This document shows positions 9,055 to 18,673 of a stretch of DNA of 64,000 bases, piece after piece; within the stretch, counting starts at the first letter, position 1; the number at the start of each line of letters is the position of its first letter. Both the position numbers and the translations under genes were made by a program. This stretch comes from Chlorobiota bacterium. GTDB taxonomy: Bacteria; Bacteroidota; Ignavibacteria; OLB7. The notes under the pieces were generated by a model. It was not told where the DNA came from. It did no database searches and saw only the letters and a list, made by a program, of their open reading frames with translations. Location: NCBI GenBank assembly GCA_016700335.1, contig CP065014.1:967001-1031000 (forward strand), in the 5' to 3' direction.

Positions 9055-9656
9055 ATGAAAAATTCTAACCCAAATACAAACAACCAAAAAAGATTGTACT
9101 ACTGCAAATCTATAAGATTAAAAGGATACGATTATTCGCAGGAAGGTTTGTATTTTATTACTATTTGTTTTGATAAACGAATTCATCGTTTTGGTAAAAT
9201 TGAAAATGATGAAATGATTTTAAACGAAATGGGAATTATTGCATTCAATGAATGGTGAAATTATCCGGACGATTCCCAAATTTTGAATTGGATGATTTTC
9301 AAATTATGCCAGAACATATGCACGGCATCATTAAATTAGTACATGCATCCCTTGCGGTTGCCCAAATTGATGCGATTTCCCAATATGATGTTGATATTTG
9401 GGCAGGGGTAAACCCTGCCACTACAATATTGGATATTGTTGGGGGATATAAATCATTGGTTGCGAATGGTTGTTTGGAAATTTATAATACCAAAAATGTA
9501 ACAATGGGTAAATTATTGCAACGTAATTATTATGAACACATCAAACGCGATGAACAATCATATCATATCATTTCTAATTATGTTAAAAATAATCCTGTAA
9601 AATGGACAATAGCTAAATATAATAAAAAATCAAATACTCATACATCATATACTTAG
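9055..9656 (+). pseudogene. REP-associated tyrosine transposase (RAYT, IS200-like), frameshifted
   Basis: Two adjacent reading frames (9055-9258 and 9252-9656) together make one Y1/HUH transposase of the RAYT group, a single-strand DNA endonuclease associated with REP palindromes. The N-terminal half has the family start GYDYSQEGLYFITICFDKRIHRFG and ends NEW. The C-terminal half resumes VKLSGRFPNFELDDF, then the HUH motif MPEHMHGII, and NYYEHIKRDEQSYHIISNYV with the catalytic Tyr and NNPVKW. Restoring one G at TGG|TG (about 9253-9256) joins the frames as NEW-VKL, so a one-base deletion is the simplest explanation. Catalytic residues survive, which suggests a recent lesion or a sequencing error. 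An extra segment (about 9345-9435) interrupts the usual family spacing. Confidence 0.85.
9400..9420 (+). repeat. REP-like GC-rich palindrome inside the transposase frame
   Basis: GGCAGGG (9401-9407), loop GTAAA, CCCTGCC (9413-9419) forms a perfect 7-bp GC-rich stem in DNA that is otherwise ~70% AT. It is flanked by a second, wider inverted repeat GCCCAAAT (9360-9367) / ATTTGGGC (9396-9403). It is translated in frame as WAGVNPAT, in the part of the protein that does not align with typical RAYTs. REP palindromes are the known DNA targets of RAYT proteins. Confidence 0.6.
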
Positions 9657-9779
9657 AGCAATAACCTTAAGACAATTCCAATTATATTAAAAATAATCCT
9701 GTAAATGGACAATAGATAAATATAATTAAAAATCAAATTCTCATAAATCAGATACTAAGGCAATAACCTTAAGACAATA
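9576..9779 (+). repeat. Degenerate tandem duplication of the transposase 3' end
   Basis: Two ~100-bp copies in direct orientation: 9576-9677 and 9680-9779. Both read AATTAT(G/A)TTAAAAATAATCC..., continue through the C-terminal NNPVKW coding region, and end with CAATAACCTTAAGACAAT. The second copy carries several substitutions and small deletions (for example GTAAATGG for GTAAAATGG), so it is non-coding and older than a fresh duplication. Confidence 0.8.
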
Positions 9780-10028
9780 AAATTTATCCAAAATATAATT
9801 TTGTTATACCTTAAATATGAATAGTTAAATTTATTTAAATTAGTTATCTTAATCTTATCAAGTTTAACTTTTGTCAGGTATAGTTTGTAATGGGTGTTAT
9901 AATGATTTTATCATTATTTTTATAAATCTGAATTATTTTTTATGTTGAGAATTTTAATATCTTGAAGCAAACTAGAAATATTTTTTGCTTTAATTTATTT
10001 TTAAAGTAGTTAAAATTAAATAACAAAA
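9657..10028 (+). other. Non-coding spacer: decayed repeat plus AT-rich leader
   Basis: The first ~120 bp are the second copy of the transposase 3' end. The remaining ~250 bp are AT-rich, hold no reading frame, and presumably contain the promoter of the T9SS protein gene. No match to the TTTG/TAnnTTTG pair at good spacing was found. Confidence 0.5.
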
Positions 10029-12782
10029 ATGAAAACAATCTTAATAGTCTTAATTATATTCTTAATTACTTTAATAGTTAGTATTAATGCTCAATCCACT
10101 TTTCAGAAAACATTTGGAGGGTCTAATTCTGATGCAGCAGGTTCAGTATTATTAACTAAAGATGGTGGATATATTATTGCAGGTAATACAAGTAGTTATG
10201 GAGAGGGTAGTAGTGATATTTATCTTATTAAAACTAATTCCATTGGAGATACAATATGGACAAGAACTTTTGGTGGATCAGATTTTGAAGCTTGTACAAG
10301 TATTGCTTTAACAAGTGATGGTGGTTTCATTCTAACTGGTTCAACCAAAAGTTTTGGTGCTGGAAATTTAGATGTAATTTTATTAAAAGTTAGTTCAAGT
10401 GGATCATTATTATGGTCTAAAACTTTTGGTGGAATTGAAGTAGATTTTGGAAATGAATTAATTCAAACACAAGATGGAGGTTTTTTAATAGCTGGAGAAA
10501 CAAGCAGTTATGGCTCTGGTGGATATGATGCTTATATTATTAAAACAGATCTGAATGGGAATCCTATATGGTCTAAAACCTTTGGAGGTGCTCTTTCTGA
10601 CGGTGCTTATTCAATTCAACAAACAAATGATAATGGATTTGTAATAGTTGGTTATACCAGAAGTTTTGGCTCTGGTGTTCAAGATGTATTACTTTTAAAA
10701 ACTGATCAAATAGGCAATTTAATTTGGTCGAAAACTTTTGGTGCAATAGGATCTAATCAAGAAGTCGGACATTCTATAAAACAGACTAGAGATAATGGGT
10801 ACGTAATTTGTGGATATACAAATAGTTATGGTGCTGGTGGATACGATGTATATTTAATAAAAACTAATTCATTAGGTCTTCTTTCTTGGTCAAGAACTTA
10901 TGGTGGAAGCTCTAATGATAAAGGATATTTTGTAAACTTAACTTCAAATGGCGGGTTAATATTAACTGGGGAAACTAATAGTTTTGGTAATGGAACTAAC
11001 GATGGTTATATTATAAATACCGATTCAATCGGAAATTTAATTTGGTCAAATTCAATTGGTGGAGTTTTATCTGATGCTTTAGGTTCCTCTGAACAAACCC
11101 CAGATAATGGATTTATTATTTCTGGATTTACTAGTAATTTTGGATCTGGTAACAACGATGTTTTCATAATTAAAACTGACTCAGATGGAAATTCTGGTTG
11201 TAATCAAACGAAATCTTTAACAATTGTTAATTCTCCAAATACATTAGTATCAAGTCCTCCCCCACTAATTTCTACTGGATTTATAACTTCAACTCCAAAT
11301 ACAAAAGTAGGGAGTGGTGGAAAAGTTAAAGAAGTTTGTAAAACAATTAAAATTGATTCAACCCCATTAACAAAATCAAATTATTTGGATTCTACTACTT
11401 ATGATTTTGGAACAATTTGCAGTAAATCAATAATTAGAAAAACAATACTTATTACTAATACAGATTTAAATAATATAAGTGTTTTATCTATAAATAAAAT
11501 TTCAAAAAAGCCAACAAATTTTTGGATTACTTCTCCTACCAATAATTTATTACCTCAAGTAATAACACCTAGTTCAAAATTTGGAATTGTAATTTCATTC
11601 AATCCATTAATTTTAGGAAAACAATACGATACATTTCAAGTTAAAATTAAAGGGTTAACCGATATAAGTTTTAATTTTGTTGTATCTGCTTTTGTTCAAA
11701 GGGGTGAGCTTGTTGTAGCTCCAACAGTTTGGGATTTTAAATCTAATTTAGTAAACAATAATATTAACTTGGATATTACTCTTTTTAACAACGGATCTCA
11801 AGATTTAAAAATTGTAAGCTATTACGTTACATCCAACAAAGGAAGTTTTTATTTTAATAATTTTTTGCAAGATATTAATATTTCTCCTGGTATAACTTTA
11901 CCAAGCGTTATATCAGTACGACCTCGAGACACGGGCTTTTATTCAGGTCTTGTCTGTTTAATTATTAGTCAACCTTGTTTGGATACTTTTTGTATTCCAA
12001 TTTCAGGTTATGCAAAATCGAATGGTACTGGTTTATTACCAGCTATAATTGATATGGGTATTCCAGTTGATGTAAAAGGTATTCCAAGAAGTTTTGTTTC
12101 AATCCCTTTAACATTAGAGCGAGAAGACAATATTATTCAATCAAAAGCAAGAACAATGCATGGTAAATTACGAGTTAGATCCACATTACTTGTTCCGTTT
12201 GGTGCTAGAAGTTATGAAGAAAATTTTTCAGATATTGGAAACAATTTAACAGGAACTATCTTATCATCTAAAGTTGAAGGTGATTATAGAATTGTCGAAT
12301 TTGAGATTAGGAATACTACTTATCCTGCACCACCTTCAAGCATTGGATTTATTGATGCACAAGTTTTGCTTGGTGATACTATTCACTCTAACTTAACCTT
12401 AGACACGCTTTATTGGACCGATGGGAATGTTGTTAAAGTATCATACAGAGGTGGTCTTTTCACTTTAGATGGCTTTTGCCCTTATGGTGGCAACAGGTAT
12501 ATTTCTAATTCATTATTACTTCCAAAAATAAATTTCATTGCCCCAAATATTGTTAGAGATTTTGGTATAATCAATTTTACAGTTTTGGAAACTGAATTCT
12601 CAAAAATGAATTTGTTTAATTCTAATGGAGGATTTGTAAAAAATATTTTTAATGAAAATAATATTAAACAAGGTGTCTATGAATATAAATTAGATGTTTC
12701 AGACTTAACATCTGGAAATTATTATTTAGAATTAAAATCCCCAACCACATCATTTGTTAAAAATATTAGAGTTGTAAAATAA
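10029..12782 (+). CDS. T9SS-sorted secreted protein with delta-60-like propeller repeats
   Basis: A 917-residue exported protein. Signal peptide at residues 1-~22 (ends SINAQS). Residues ~25-395 hold seven ~58-residue repeats of the pattern TFGG-x-x-x-D...DGG-(Y/F)-I-(I/L)-x-G-x-T-x-S-(Y/F)-G-x-G-x-x-D-(V/I)-YLIKT...G...W(S/T), as in delta-60/beta-propeller surface proteins of this phylum. Then come two ASH or choice-of-anchor-type beta domains (~455-660) and a cohesin-like module (~665-820, ending FTLDGFCPYGGNRYI). A C-terminal T9SS type-A sorting domain ends GNYYLELKSPTTSFVKNIRVVK. It is probably secreted through the type IX system and attached to the surface. The cohesin-like module is shared with the giant Ig protein at 46402. 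Confidence 0.85.
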   Translation: MKTILIVLIIFLITLIVSINAQSTFQKTFGGSNSDAAGSVLLTKDGGYIIAGNTSSYGEGSSDIYLIKTNSIGDTIWTRTFGGSDFEACTSIALTSDGGFILTGSTKSFGAGNLDVILLKVSSSGSLLWSKTFGGIEVDFGNELIQTQDGGFLIAGETSSYGSGGYDAYIIKTDLNGNPIWSKTFGGALSDGAYSIQQTNDNGFVIVGYTRSFGSGVQDVLLLKTDQIGNLIWSKTFGAIGSNQEVGHSIKQTRDNGYVICGYTNSYGAGGYDVYLIKTNSLGLLSWSRTYGGSSNDKGYFVNLTSNGGLILTGETNSFGNGTNDGYIINTDSIGNLIWSNSIGGVLSDALGSSEQTPDNGFIISGFTSNFGSGNNDVFIIKTDSDGNSGCNQTKSLTIVNSPNTLVSSPPPLISTGFITSTPNTKVGSGGKVKEVCKTIKIDSTPLTKSNYLDSTTYDFGTICSKSIIRKTILITNTDLNNISVLSINKISKKPTNFWITSPTNNLLPQVITPSSKFGIVISFNPLILGKQYDTFQVKIKGLTDISFNFVVSAFVQRGELVVAPTVWDFKSNLVNNNINLDITLFNNGSQDLKIVSYYVTSNKGSFYFNNFLQDINISPGITLPSVISVRPRDTGFYSGLVCLIISQPCLDTFCIPISGYAKSNGTGLLPAIIDMGIPVDVKGIPRSFVSIPLTLEREDNIIQSKARTMHGKLRVRSTLLVPFGARSYEENFSDIGNNLTGTILSSKVEGDYRIVEFEIRNTTYPAPPSSIGFIDAQVLLGDTIHSNLTLDTLYWTDGNVVKVSYRGGLFTLDGFCPYGGNRYISNSLLLPKINFIAPNIVRDFGIINFTVLETEFSKMNLFNSNGGFVKNIFNENNIKQGVYEYKLDVSDLTSGNYYLELKSPTTSFVKNIRVVK

Positions 12783-12786
12783 TTTT

Positions 12787-13533
12787 ATGCAGTTAAGTTA
12801 TTCAGACATTATGCTAAATAGAAATCCTATTAATTTATTTATTGATTTTGATGGTACAATCTCTTCAACAGATATTGGAGATACATTTTTAGATGAGTTT
12901 GTTGTTAGAGAACCATTACACTCCCAACTTCTAAAAGGTGATATTAATGTTAAAGAATTTTGGAATTCTTTAGTTTCTCAATTAATCAAACCTATTACCT
13001 CAGAGGCTTTAACAAGTTTTCTTGAAAATATTTCTATTGATTCTGGATTTGCATTACTAATAGAATTATGTAAAAAAAATAATATTGGAATTATAATAGT
13101 TAGTGATGGTTTAGATATTTACATTAAAAAATTTCTTGAATTAAATGGTATAAATTCAATTCCTTTCTTTGCAAATAATGCTGAAATTTCAATTGATGGA
13201 AAACTAAAAGTTAGCTTTCCAAGGGGATCTGAAAGTTGTAGTTGTTTCCCAGCTTTATGTAAACGAAATGTATTGTTAGAGTTTACAGAATCTGATTCAA
13301 TAGTTATTTATGTTGGCGATGGACATAGTGATATGTGTGCTGCTGAACATTCTGATATTATTTTTGCTAAAAAGCATTTAGCAAAATTTTGTAATGAAAA
13401 AAGACTACCTCATTACCCTTTCAAAAATCTTACTCAAGTTACATTTCAATTGAATAACCTAATAATTAAAAACAAACTTCGTAATCGTCATAAAGCTCAG
13501 TTAATGAGAAATGGTGCTTATATTCAAGAATAA
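12787..13533 (+). CDS. HAD-IB family phosphatase, MtnX-like
   Basis: A 248-residue HAD-superfamily hydrolase. Motif I is LFIDFDGTISSTD (nucleophile Asp, about residues 18-21), motif II is IIIVSDGLD, and motif III/IV is IVIYVGDGHSDMCAAEHSD. The cap region has LKGDINVKEFWNSL, typical of the MtnX/SerB-like (HAD-IB) group. The Cys-rich SESCSCFPALCKRNVL segment matches MtnX-like proteins. Members include 2-hydroxy-3-keto-5-methylthiopentenyl-1-phosphate phosphatase of methionine salvage, but no other salvage genes lie nearby, so the substrate is open. The start is 4 bp after the T9SS gene. An alternative ATG lies 24 bp downstream. Confidence 0.85.
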   Translation: MQLSYSDIMLNRNPINLFIDFDGTISSTDIGDTFLDEFVVREPLHSQLLKGDINVKEFWNSLVSQLIKPITSEALTSFLENISIDSGFALLIELCKKNNIGIIIVSDGLDIYIKKFLELNGINSIPFFANNAEISIDGKLKVSFPRGSESCSCFPALCKRNVLLEFTESDSIVIYVGDGHSDMCAAEHSDIIFAKKHLAKFCNEKRLPHYPFKNLTQVTFQLNNLIIKNKLRNRHKAQLMRNGAYIQE

Positions 13534-13903
13534 ATTTATATTTTCTAAATATTACTCACAATAAATATTTTCAATAATTTGTAAAATATCCAAATTTTAT
13601 ATTAAATAATTTATCATACAAATCTGAATCATAAATTTTTTATAAAAATCTTAGGATTTATCAAATAAACTACACTAATTCAAAACAATCCTTTATTTTT
13701 TGCGACTTATAGAGAGTATAAACCTTATATGTTAGTTTAAAACTAATTTGAATTTGTATTTCTAAAGATGTAATATCATGCCGTTATTGCAATAAAATAT
13801 TCCAAACCTATTTGAAAGCTTCATAGCTTATATTGCAAAAATAAATTAACTACGTTTCTTTCACATCAGGTTATTATACCTCAGAAAATTAAAACTAATA
13901 TCA
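13534..13903 (+). other. Non-coding leader region of nrdJ
   Basis: 370 bp without a gene. A spaced inverted repeat TTGCAATA (13787-13794) / TATTGCAA (13831-13838) lies about 66 bp before the ribonucleotide reductase start and could be regulatory. It is short enough to be chance in such AT-rich DNA. No cobalamin-riboswitch B12 box and no NrdR-box pair were recognised. Confidence 0.4.
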
Positions 13904-16900
13904 ATGAAAATCAAACGCATTTTTACTCAAACAGGCAGAAATGTTTATGATATGTTTGAGTATGCAAATCGCTCAAGTATTTTAAGAAACACAAATGGTT
14001 CGGTTGTCTTTGAAATGAACAATGTGGAAGTACCTAAAAATTGGTCACAAGTTGCAACCGATATTTTAGCACAGAAATATTTCAGAAAAGCAGGAGTACC
14101 ACTTCAAGATGAAAATGGAAATCCTATTTTGGACCCCAAGGGTAATCAAGTGCTTGGAGCCGAAAATAGTATTAAACAAGTTGCTCATCGTCTTGGAGGA
14201 TGCTGGACTCATTGGGGCAGAGAACATGATTATTTTGATTCGGAAGATGACGCAATAACATTTTATGATGAAATTGTATTTATGCTAATGTCTCAAATGG
14301 TAGCTCCAAATTCACCACAATGGTTCAACACAGGTTTGGCTTATTCATATGGAATAACTGGTTCATCTCAAGGTCATTATTATGTTGACCCAAAGTTAAG
14401 AAAGCTCAAAAGAAGCGATGATTCTTATACTCATCCGCAACCTCATGCTTGTTTTATTCAATCTGTTAGTGATGATTTGGTAAACGAAGGTGGCATATTT
14501 GATTTGGTAACTCGAGAAGCTAGAATTTTTAAATATGGTAGTGGTACTGGAACAAATTTTTCTTCTGTAAGAGGTACTAATGAGCCCTTAAGTGGTGGAG
14601 GTCAATCATCTGGATTAATGTCATTTTTAAAAGTAAATGACAGAGCTGCAGGTGCTGTTAAGTCTGGTGGTACAACCAGAAGAGCTGCTAAAATGGTAAT
14701 CTTAAATATTGATCATCCAGATATTGAAGAATTTATTTCATGGAAAATGAATGAGGAGCAAAAAGTTGCTGCATTAGTTGCTGGTTCTAAAATTTGCAAT
14801 AAGTTTTTAAATGAAATAATTGAAGTAGCTCTCAAAGAAGGTACTGATTATTCAAATCAAAATTCAAATCTAAATAAAATAATTCAACGATCTTTAAACA
14901 GAGGGATTCCTTTGAATTATATTGTTAGAGTTCTTAATTTAGTTGAGCAAGGAGAAACATCTATTGATTTTAAAGAATTTGATACTCATTATGAAGGTGA
15001 GGCTTATAATACTGTTTCTGGTCAAAACTCTAATAATTCTATTCGAGTAACAAATGATTTTATGCAAGCAGTTGAGGAAGATGGTTCTTGGCACTTAACA
15101 ACAAGAACTGATGGTAAAGTGATAAAAACTTTGAAAGCTAAGTTATTATGGAATAAAATAAATTTTGCTGCTTGGTCTTGTGCTGATCCTGGACTTCAAT
15201 ACCATACCACAATTAATGAATGGCATACTTGCCCAGCTGATGGTGAAATTAATGCTAGTAATCCATGTTCAGAATATCTATTTTTAGATGATACTGCTTG
15301 TAATCTTGCTTCTATCAATTTAGCTCACTTTTACGATTGGGAAAACAGAGTTTTTAAAATTGAAAATTATAAACATTCAATAAGACTTTGGACTATTGTA
15401 TTAGAAATTTCTGTACTGATGGCTCAATTTCCTTCAAAAGAAGTGGCTCAAAGAAGTTATGATTTTAGAACTCTCGGATTAGGTTATGCAAATTTAGGTA
15501 CAGTTTTAATGACAGCTGGAATACCTTATGATTCTGAAGTTGGTCGTGCTTGGGCAGGAGCTATAACGGCAATTCTAACTGGAGAAAGCTATTCTACATC
15601 TGCAGAAATGGCAAAGGATCATGGCCCTTTCCCTAAGTATAAACATAATGCAGAAAATATGTTGAGAGTGATAAGAAACCATAGAAGAGCTTCTTATAAT
15701 GTTAACTCGAATGAGTATGAAGGCTTAACTATTACACCTCAAGGTATAATTCAAGATTTATGCCCTCAAGATTTATTAGCAAGTGCTAGAGAATGTTGGG
15801 ATCGTGCTTTAAGTTTAGGTCAAAAATATGGATTCAGAAACGCACAAGTAAGCGTGTTGGCACCTACTGGAACAATTGGATTGGTAATGGATTGTGACAC
15901 AACTGGCGTTGAACCTGATTTTGCTATTGTTAAATTTAAAAAATTAGCTGGTGGGGGTTACTTCAAAATTGTAAACCAATCAGTTAATAAAGCACTGCAA
16001 ATGCTTGGTTATACTGATGTTCAAATTAATTCAATTGAAAAATTCTGTAAAGGTCATGGTACTTTAGTTGGTTGCCCTCACATTAATAGACTCACATTAA
16101 GAGAAAGAGGATTTAAAGATGATAAGATTCAAATTATAGAATCACAATTAGATTCAGTTTTTGATTTAAAATTTGCTTTTAACAAATGGACTTTAAGCGA
16201 AGAATTTTTAGAAGGACTTGGATTTACCAAAGAACAATATGATGATTATTCTTTTAATTTACTTGAAGAGATTGGATTTACACATAATCAAATAGAAGAA
16301 GCTAATAATTATGTTTGTGGTATGATGACTATTGAAGGTGCTCCTGGATTACGAACTGAACATTTACCAATTTTTGATTGTGCAAGTAAATGTGGTAAAT
16401 ATGGAATGAGATTTATTAATTATATGGGTCATGTAAAAATGATGTCTGTTACTCAACCATTTATTACTGGAGCTATTTCCAAAACTATTAATATGCCCAC
16501 AGAAGCCACAATAAAAGAAGTAGAAATAGTTTACTTACAATCTTGGAAACTTATGATTAAAGCTATTGCTTTATATCGTGATGGATCTAAATTATCTCAA
16601 CCACTAAACTCTATTTCAGATACTGGATTGATTGATGAGGTAACTTTATTTGATTTGATTGGAAGTGAAGATAATTGGGATGAGAATGTTGGTGCTGCTC
16701 AAATTAATGAAAAAATTATAGAAAAAGTTTATCACCGTGCTGAACGTAGAAGATTACCAAAACGTAGACATGGCTTTGTTCGGGAAGCAACTGTTGGTGG
16801 TCATAAAGTATTTATTAGAACTGGTGAATATGAAGATGGAACGCTAGGTGAAATATTTATTGATATGTATAAAGAAGGGGCAAGTTTTAAAGGGTTGATG

Positions 16901-17440
16901 AATTGTTTTGCTGTTCTTGCTTCAAAAGCTTTACAGTTTGGTATGCCTTTAGAAAAAATGGTTGACTCATTTACATTTACTAGATTTGAACCTTCTGGTC
17001 CTGTCTTTGGTCATGAAGCAATTAAAAATGCTACATCAATAATTGACTACGTTTTTAGAGCAATTGGATATGAGTATTTAGGACGTGAAGATTTTGTTCA
17101 TGTTAAAGCTGTTGATGAGAACACATCTACTTTAGATATAAATGGAATCACAAATGGAAATATTAATACCTCAGATTCAAAAATTCCAACAAAATTATCT
17201 CCAGGTCAAGAATTATATGCAAAACATTCTACAACCACTAAATCTGAAAAAATGAATGAGGTTTTAACGGTAGATAAAGTTCAAAAAAGAAAAAAGATTT
17301 TAGATAATGATAAAACTAAAATTGCTATAACACAAGGTTATACTGGTGAACAATGCAGTAATTGTTCTTCTATGAGAGTCAAACAAAATGGTGCTTGTCA
17401 TGTTTGTGATGATTGTGGTACAACAAGTGGCTGCTCTTAA
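13904..17440 (+). CDS. nrdJ: Adenosylcobalamin-dependent (class II) ribonucleotide reductase
   Basis: A 1,178-residue B12-dependent ribonucleotide reductase that converts ribonucleotides to deoxyribonucleotides with or without oxygen. The N-terminal region shows GGCWTHWG and APNSPQWFNTGL. The active-site redox Cys is in PHACFIQS. The radical site NPCSE lies at residues 453-457 (Asn453, thiyl Cys455, Glu457). APTGTIG lies at about 650-660, followed by DCDTTGVEPDFA. The C-terminal zinc/redox tail has CSNCSS...CHVCDDCG...GCS, used to re-reduce the active site. Length is normal for this large subtype. It carries its own terminator and is followed by meaB, another B12-related gene. No cobalamin riboswitch was seen upstream. 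Confidence 0.97.
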   Translation: MKIKRIFTQTGRNVYDMFEYANRSSILRNTNGSVVFEMNNVEVPKNWSQVATDILAQKYFRKAGVPLQDENGNPILDPKGNQVLGAENSIKQVAHRLGGCWTHWGREHDYFDSEDDAITFYDEIVFMLMSQMVAPNSPQWFNTGLAYSYGITGSSQGHYYVDPKLRKLKRSDDSYTHPQPHACFIQSVSDDLVNEGGIFDLVTREARIFKYGSGTGTNFSSVRGTNEPLSGGGQSSGLMSFLKVNDRAAGAVKSGGTTRRAAKMVILNIDHPDIEEFISWKMNEEQKVAALVAGSKICNKFLNEIIEVALKEGTDYSNQNSNLNKIIQRSLNRGIPLNYIVRVLNLVEQGETSIDFKEFDTHYEGEAYNTVSGQNSNNSIRVTNDFMQAVEEDGSWHLTTRTDGKVIKTLKAKLLWNKINFAAWSCADPGLQYHTTINEWHTCPADGEINASNPCSEYLFLDDTACNLASINLAHFYDWENRVFKIENYKHSIRLWTIVLEISVLMAQFPSKEVAQRSYDFRTLGLGYANLGTVLMTAGIPYDSEVGRAWAGAITAILTGESYSTSAEMAKDHGPFPKYKHNAENMLRVIRNHRRASYNVNSNEYEGLTITPQGIIQDLCPQDLLASARECWDRALSLGQKYGFRNAQVSVLAPTGTIGLVMDCDTTGVEPDFAIVKFKKLAGGGYFKIVNQSVNKALQMLGYTDVQINSIEKFCKGHGTLVGCPHINRLTLRERGFKDDKIQIIESQLDSVFDLKFAFNKWTLSEEFLEGLGFTKEQYDDYSFNLLEEIGFTHNQIEEANNYVCGMMTIEGAPGLRTEHLPIFDCASKCGKYGMRFINYMGHVKMMSVTQPFITGAISKTINMPTEATIKEVEIVYLQSWKLMIKAIALYRDGSKLSQPLNSISDTGLIDEVTLFDLIGSEDNWDENVGAAQINEKIIEKVYHRAERRRLPKRRHGFVREATVGGHKVFIRTGEYEDGTLGEIFIDMYKEGASFKGLMNCFAVLASKALQFGMPLEKMVDSFTFTRFEPSGPVFGHEAIKNATSIIDYVFRAIGYEYLGREDFVHVKAVDENTSTLDINGITNGNINTSDSKIPTKLSPGQELYAKHSTTTKSEKMNEVLTVDKVQKRKKILDNDKTKIAITQGYTGEQCSNCSSMRVKQNGACHVCDDCGTTSGCS

Positions 17441-17460
17441 TAAGTTTAATTGAATTTTGA

Positions 17461-17500
17461 AAAAACAGTAGATTGTAACAATACACTCTACTGTTTTTTT
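17461..17500 (+). terminator. Rho-independent terminator of nrdJ
   Basis: The perfect stem AAAAACAGTAGA (17461-17472) / TCTACTGTTTTT (17487-17498) ends in a run of seven T. It sits 20 bp after the nrdJ stop. Confidence 0.9.
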
Positions 17501-17724
17501 GTTTAAAATATGAAATGAAAAAATAAAATTTAATGTTGTTTATAATCTATTTCAATAAATCTAATTAAAAAATGTAAACTCAGATTACATTTTTTTATGA
17601 TTACTTATTTTAAAAACTTATTGATTAAAAACTAATTTAACTCAAGTTGGATGTTAAACCATTACTTTCATACTATTTAAAGTTTTCATAACTTCGCTAT
17701 TCATAAAAAAAGTATAATATAAAA

Positions 17725-18672
17725 TTGAATCAAGATATAAGTAATCGAATCAACCGAGTTACTTCAGGTGAAAGGCTTGCATTAACTCGTTCTATTTCGA
17801 TGGTTGAAAATGAGTTGGATGGTTGGGAGGAATTCTTATCTGGAATTTATTCCAAGACTGGTAATGCTTATAGAATAGGGATTACTGGTCCTCCTGGTGC
17901 TGGCAAATCTTCACTAACACAAAAATTAATTTCGGAATATTTGAAACTTGGGAAAAAAGTTGCAGTAATTGCTGTTGATCCAACTTCTCCATTTACAGGT
18001 GGAGCAATTTTAGGTGATAGAGTAAGAATGCAAAATGAATCTATGAAGCCTGGAGTTTTTGTTCGTTCAATGGCAACTAGAGGCTCTTTAGGGGGCTTAA
18101 ATACTAAGGCTCAAGATGTGGCAGATATATTAGATGCAGCTGGTTATGATATTATTTTGATAGAGACTGTTGGTGTTGGTCAATCTGAATTAGATATAGC
18201 TCAAGCAGTTGACACAACTGTTGTTGTTCTTGTTCCAGAGTCTGGTGATTCAATACAAGCAATGAAATCTGGATTAATGGAAATTGCTGATTTATTTATA
18301 CTTAATAAAGCTGATAGAGAAGGAGCTGATCAAGCAGTAGCATCATTGAAAACTATATTAACCTTTAGAATTACTCATGCCATTGATGAATGGATTCCAG
18401 ATGTTGTTAAAACAATTGCTAACAATGGAACAGGTATTGATTTGATGATTGAAGCTATTAATAATCACAAATTTCATAATGAAAAAACATTTGGAAATAT
18501 CTCAAGAAAATTAAATAGAGAAAAAACAAGAGTTAAAGATATAATTAATGAAAGACTAAGACATAAATTTTGGACAAAGGATAATTATGAAAAACTTGAT
18601 GAAGAAGCAAATAAGCTTATCAATCATCAAACTTCCCCATTAGAACTAGCTATAAAACTAATTAAAGGTTAA
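17725..18672 (+). CDS. meaB: Methylmalonyl-CoA mutase-associated GTPase MeaB
   Basis: A 315-residue G3E-type GTPase (ArgK/MeaB) that chaperones adenosylcobalamin loading and protection of methylmalonyl-CoA mutase. Walker A is GITGPPGAGKSS (about residues 51-63). The switch segment is AVDPTSPFTGGAILGDRVRM, then SMATRGSLGGL, Walker B-like IILIETVGVGQSE and the guanine-specificity NKAD. The C-terminal helical dimerisation region is present. The start is TTG (17725), giving the expected N-terminus. The mutase itself is not in this window. It is followed after 1 bp by the RlpA-like gene. Confidence 0.95.
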   Translation: MNQDISNRINRVTSGERLALTRSISMVENELDGWEEFLSGIYSKTGNAYRIGITGPPGAGKSSLTQKLISEYLKLGKKVAVIAVDPTSPFTGGAILGDRVRMQNESMKPGVFVRSMATRGSLGGLNTKAQDVADILDAAGYDIILIETVGVGQSELDIAQAVDTTVVVLVPESGDSIQAMKSGLMEIADLFILNKADREGADQAVASLKTILTFRITHAIDEWIPDVVKTIANNGTGIDLMIEAINNHKFHNEKTFGNISRKLNREKTRVKDIINERLRHKFWTKDNYEKLDEEANKLINHQTSPLELAIKLIKG

Positions 18673-18673
18673 C

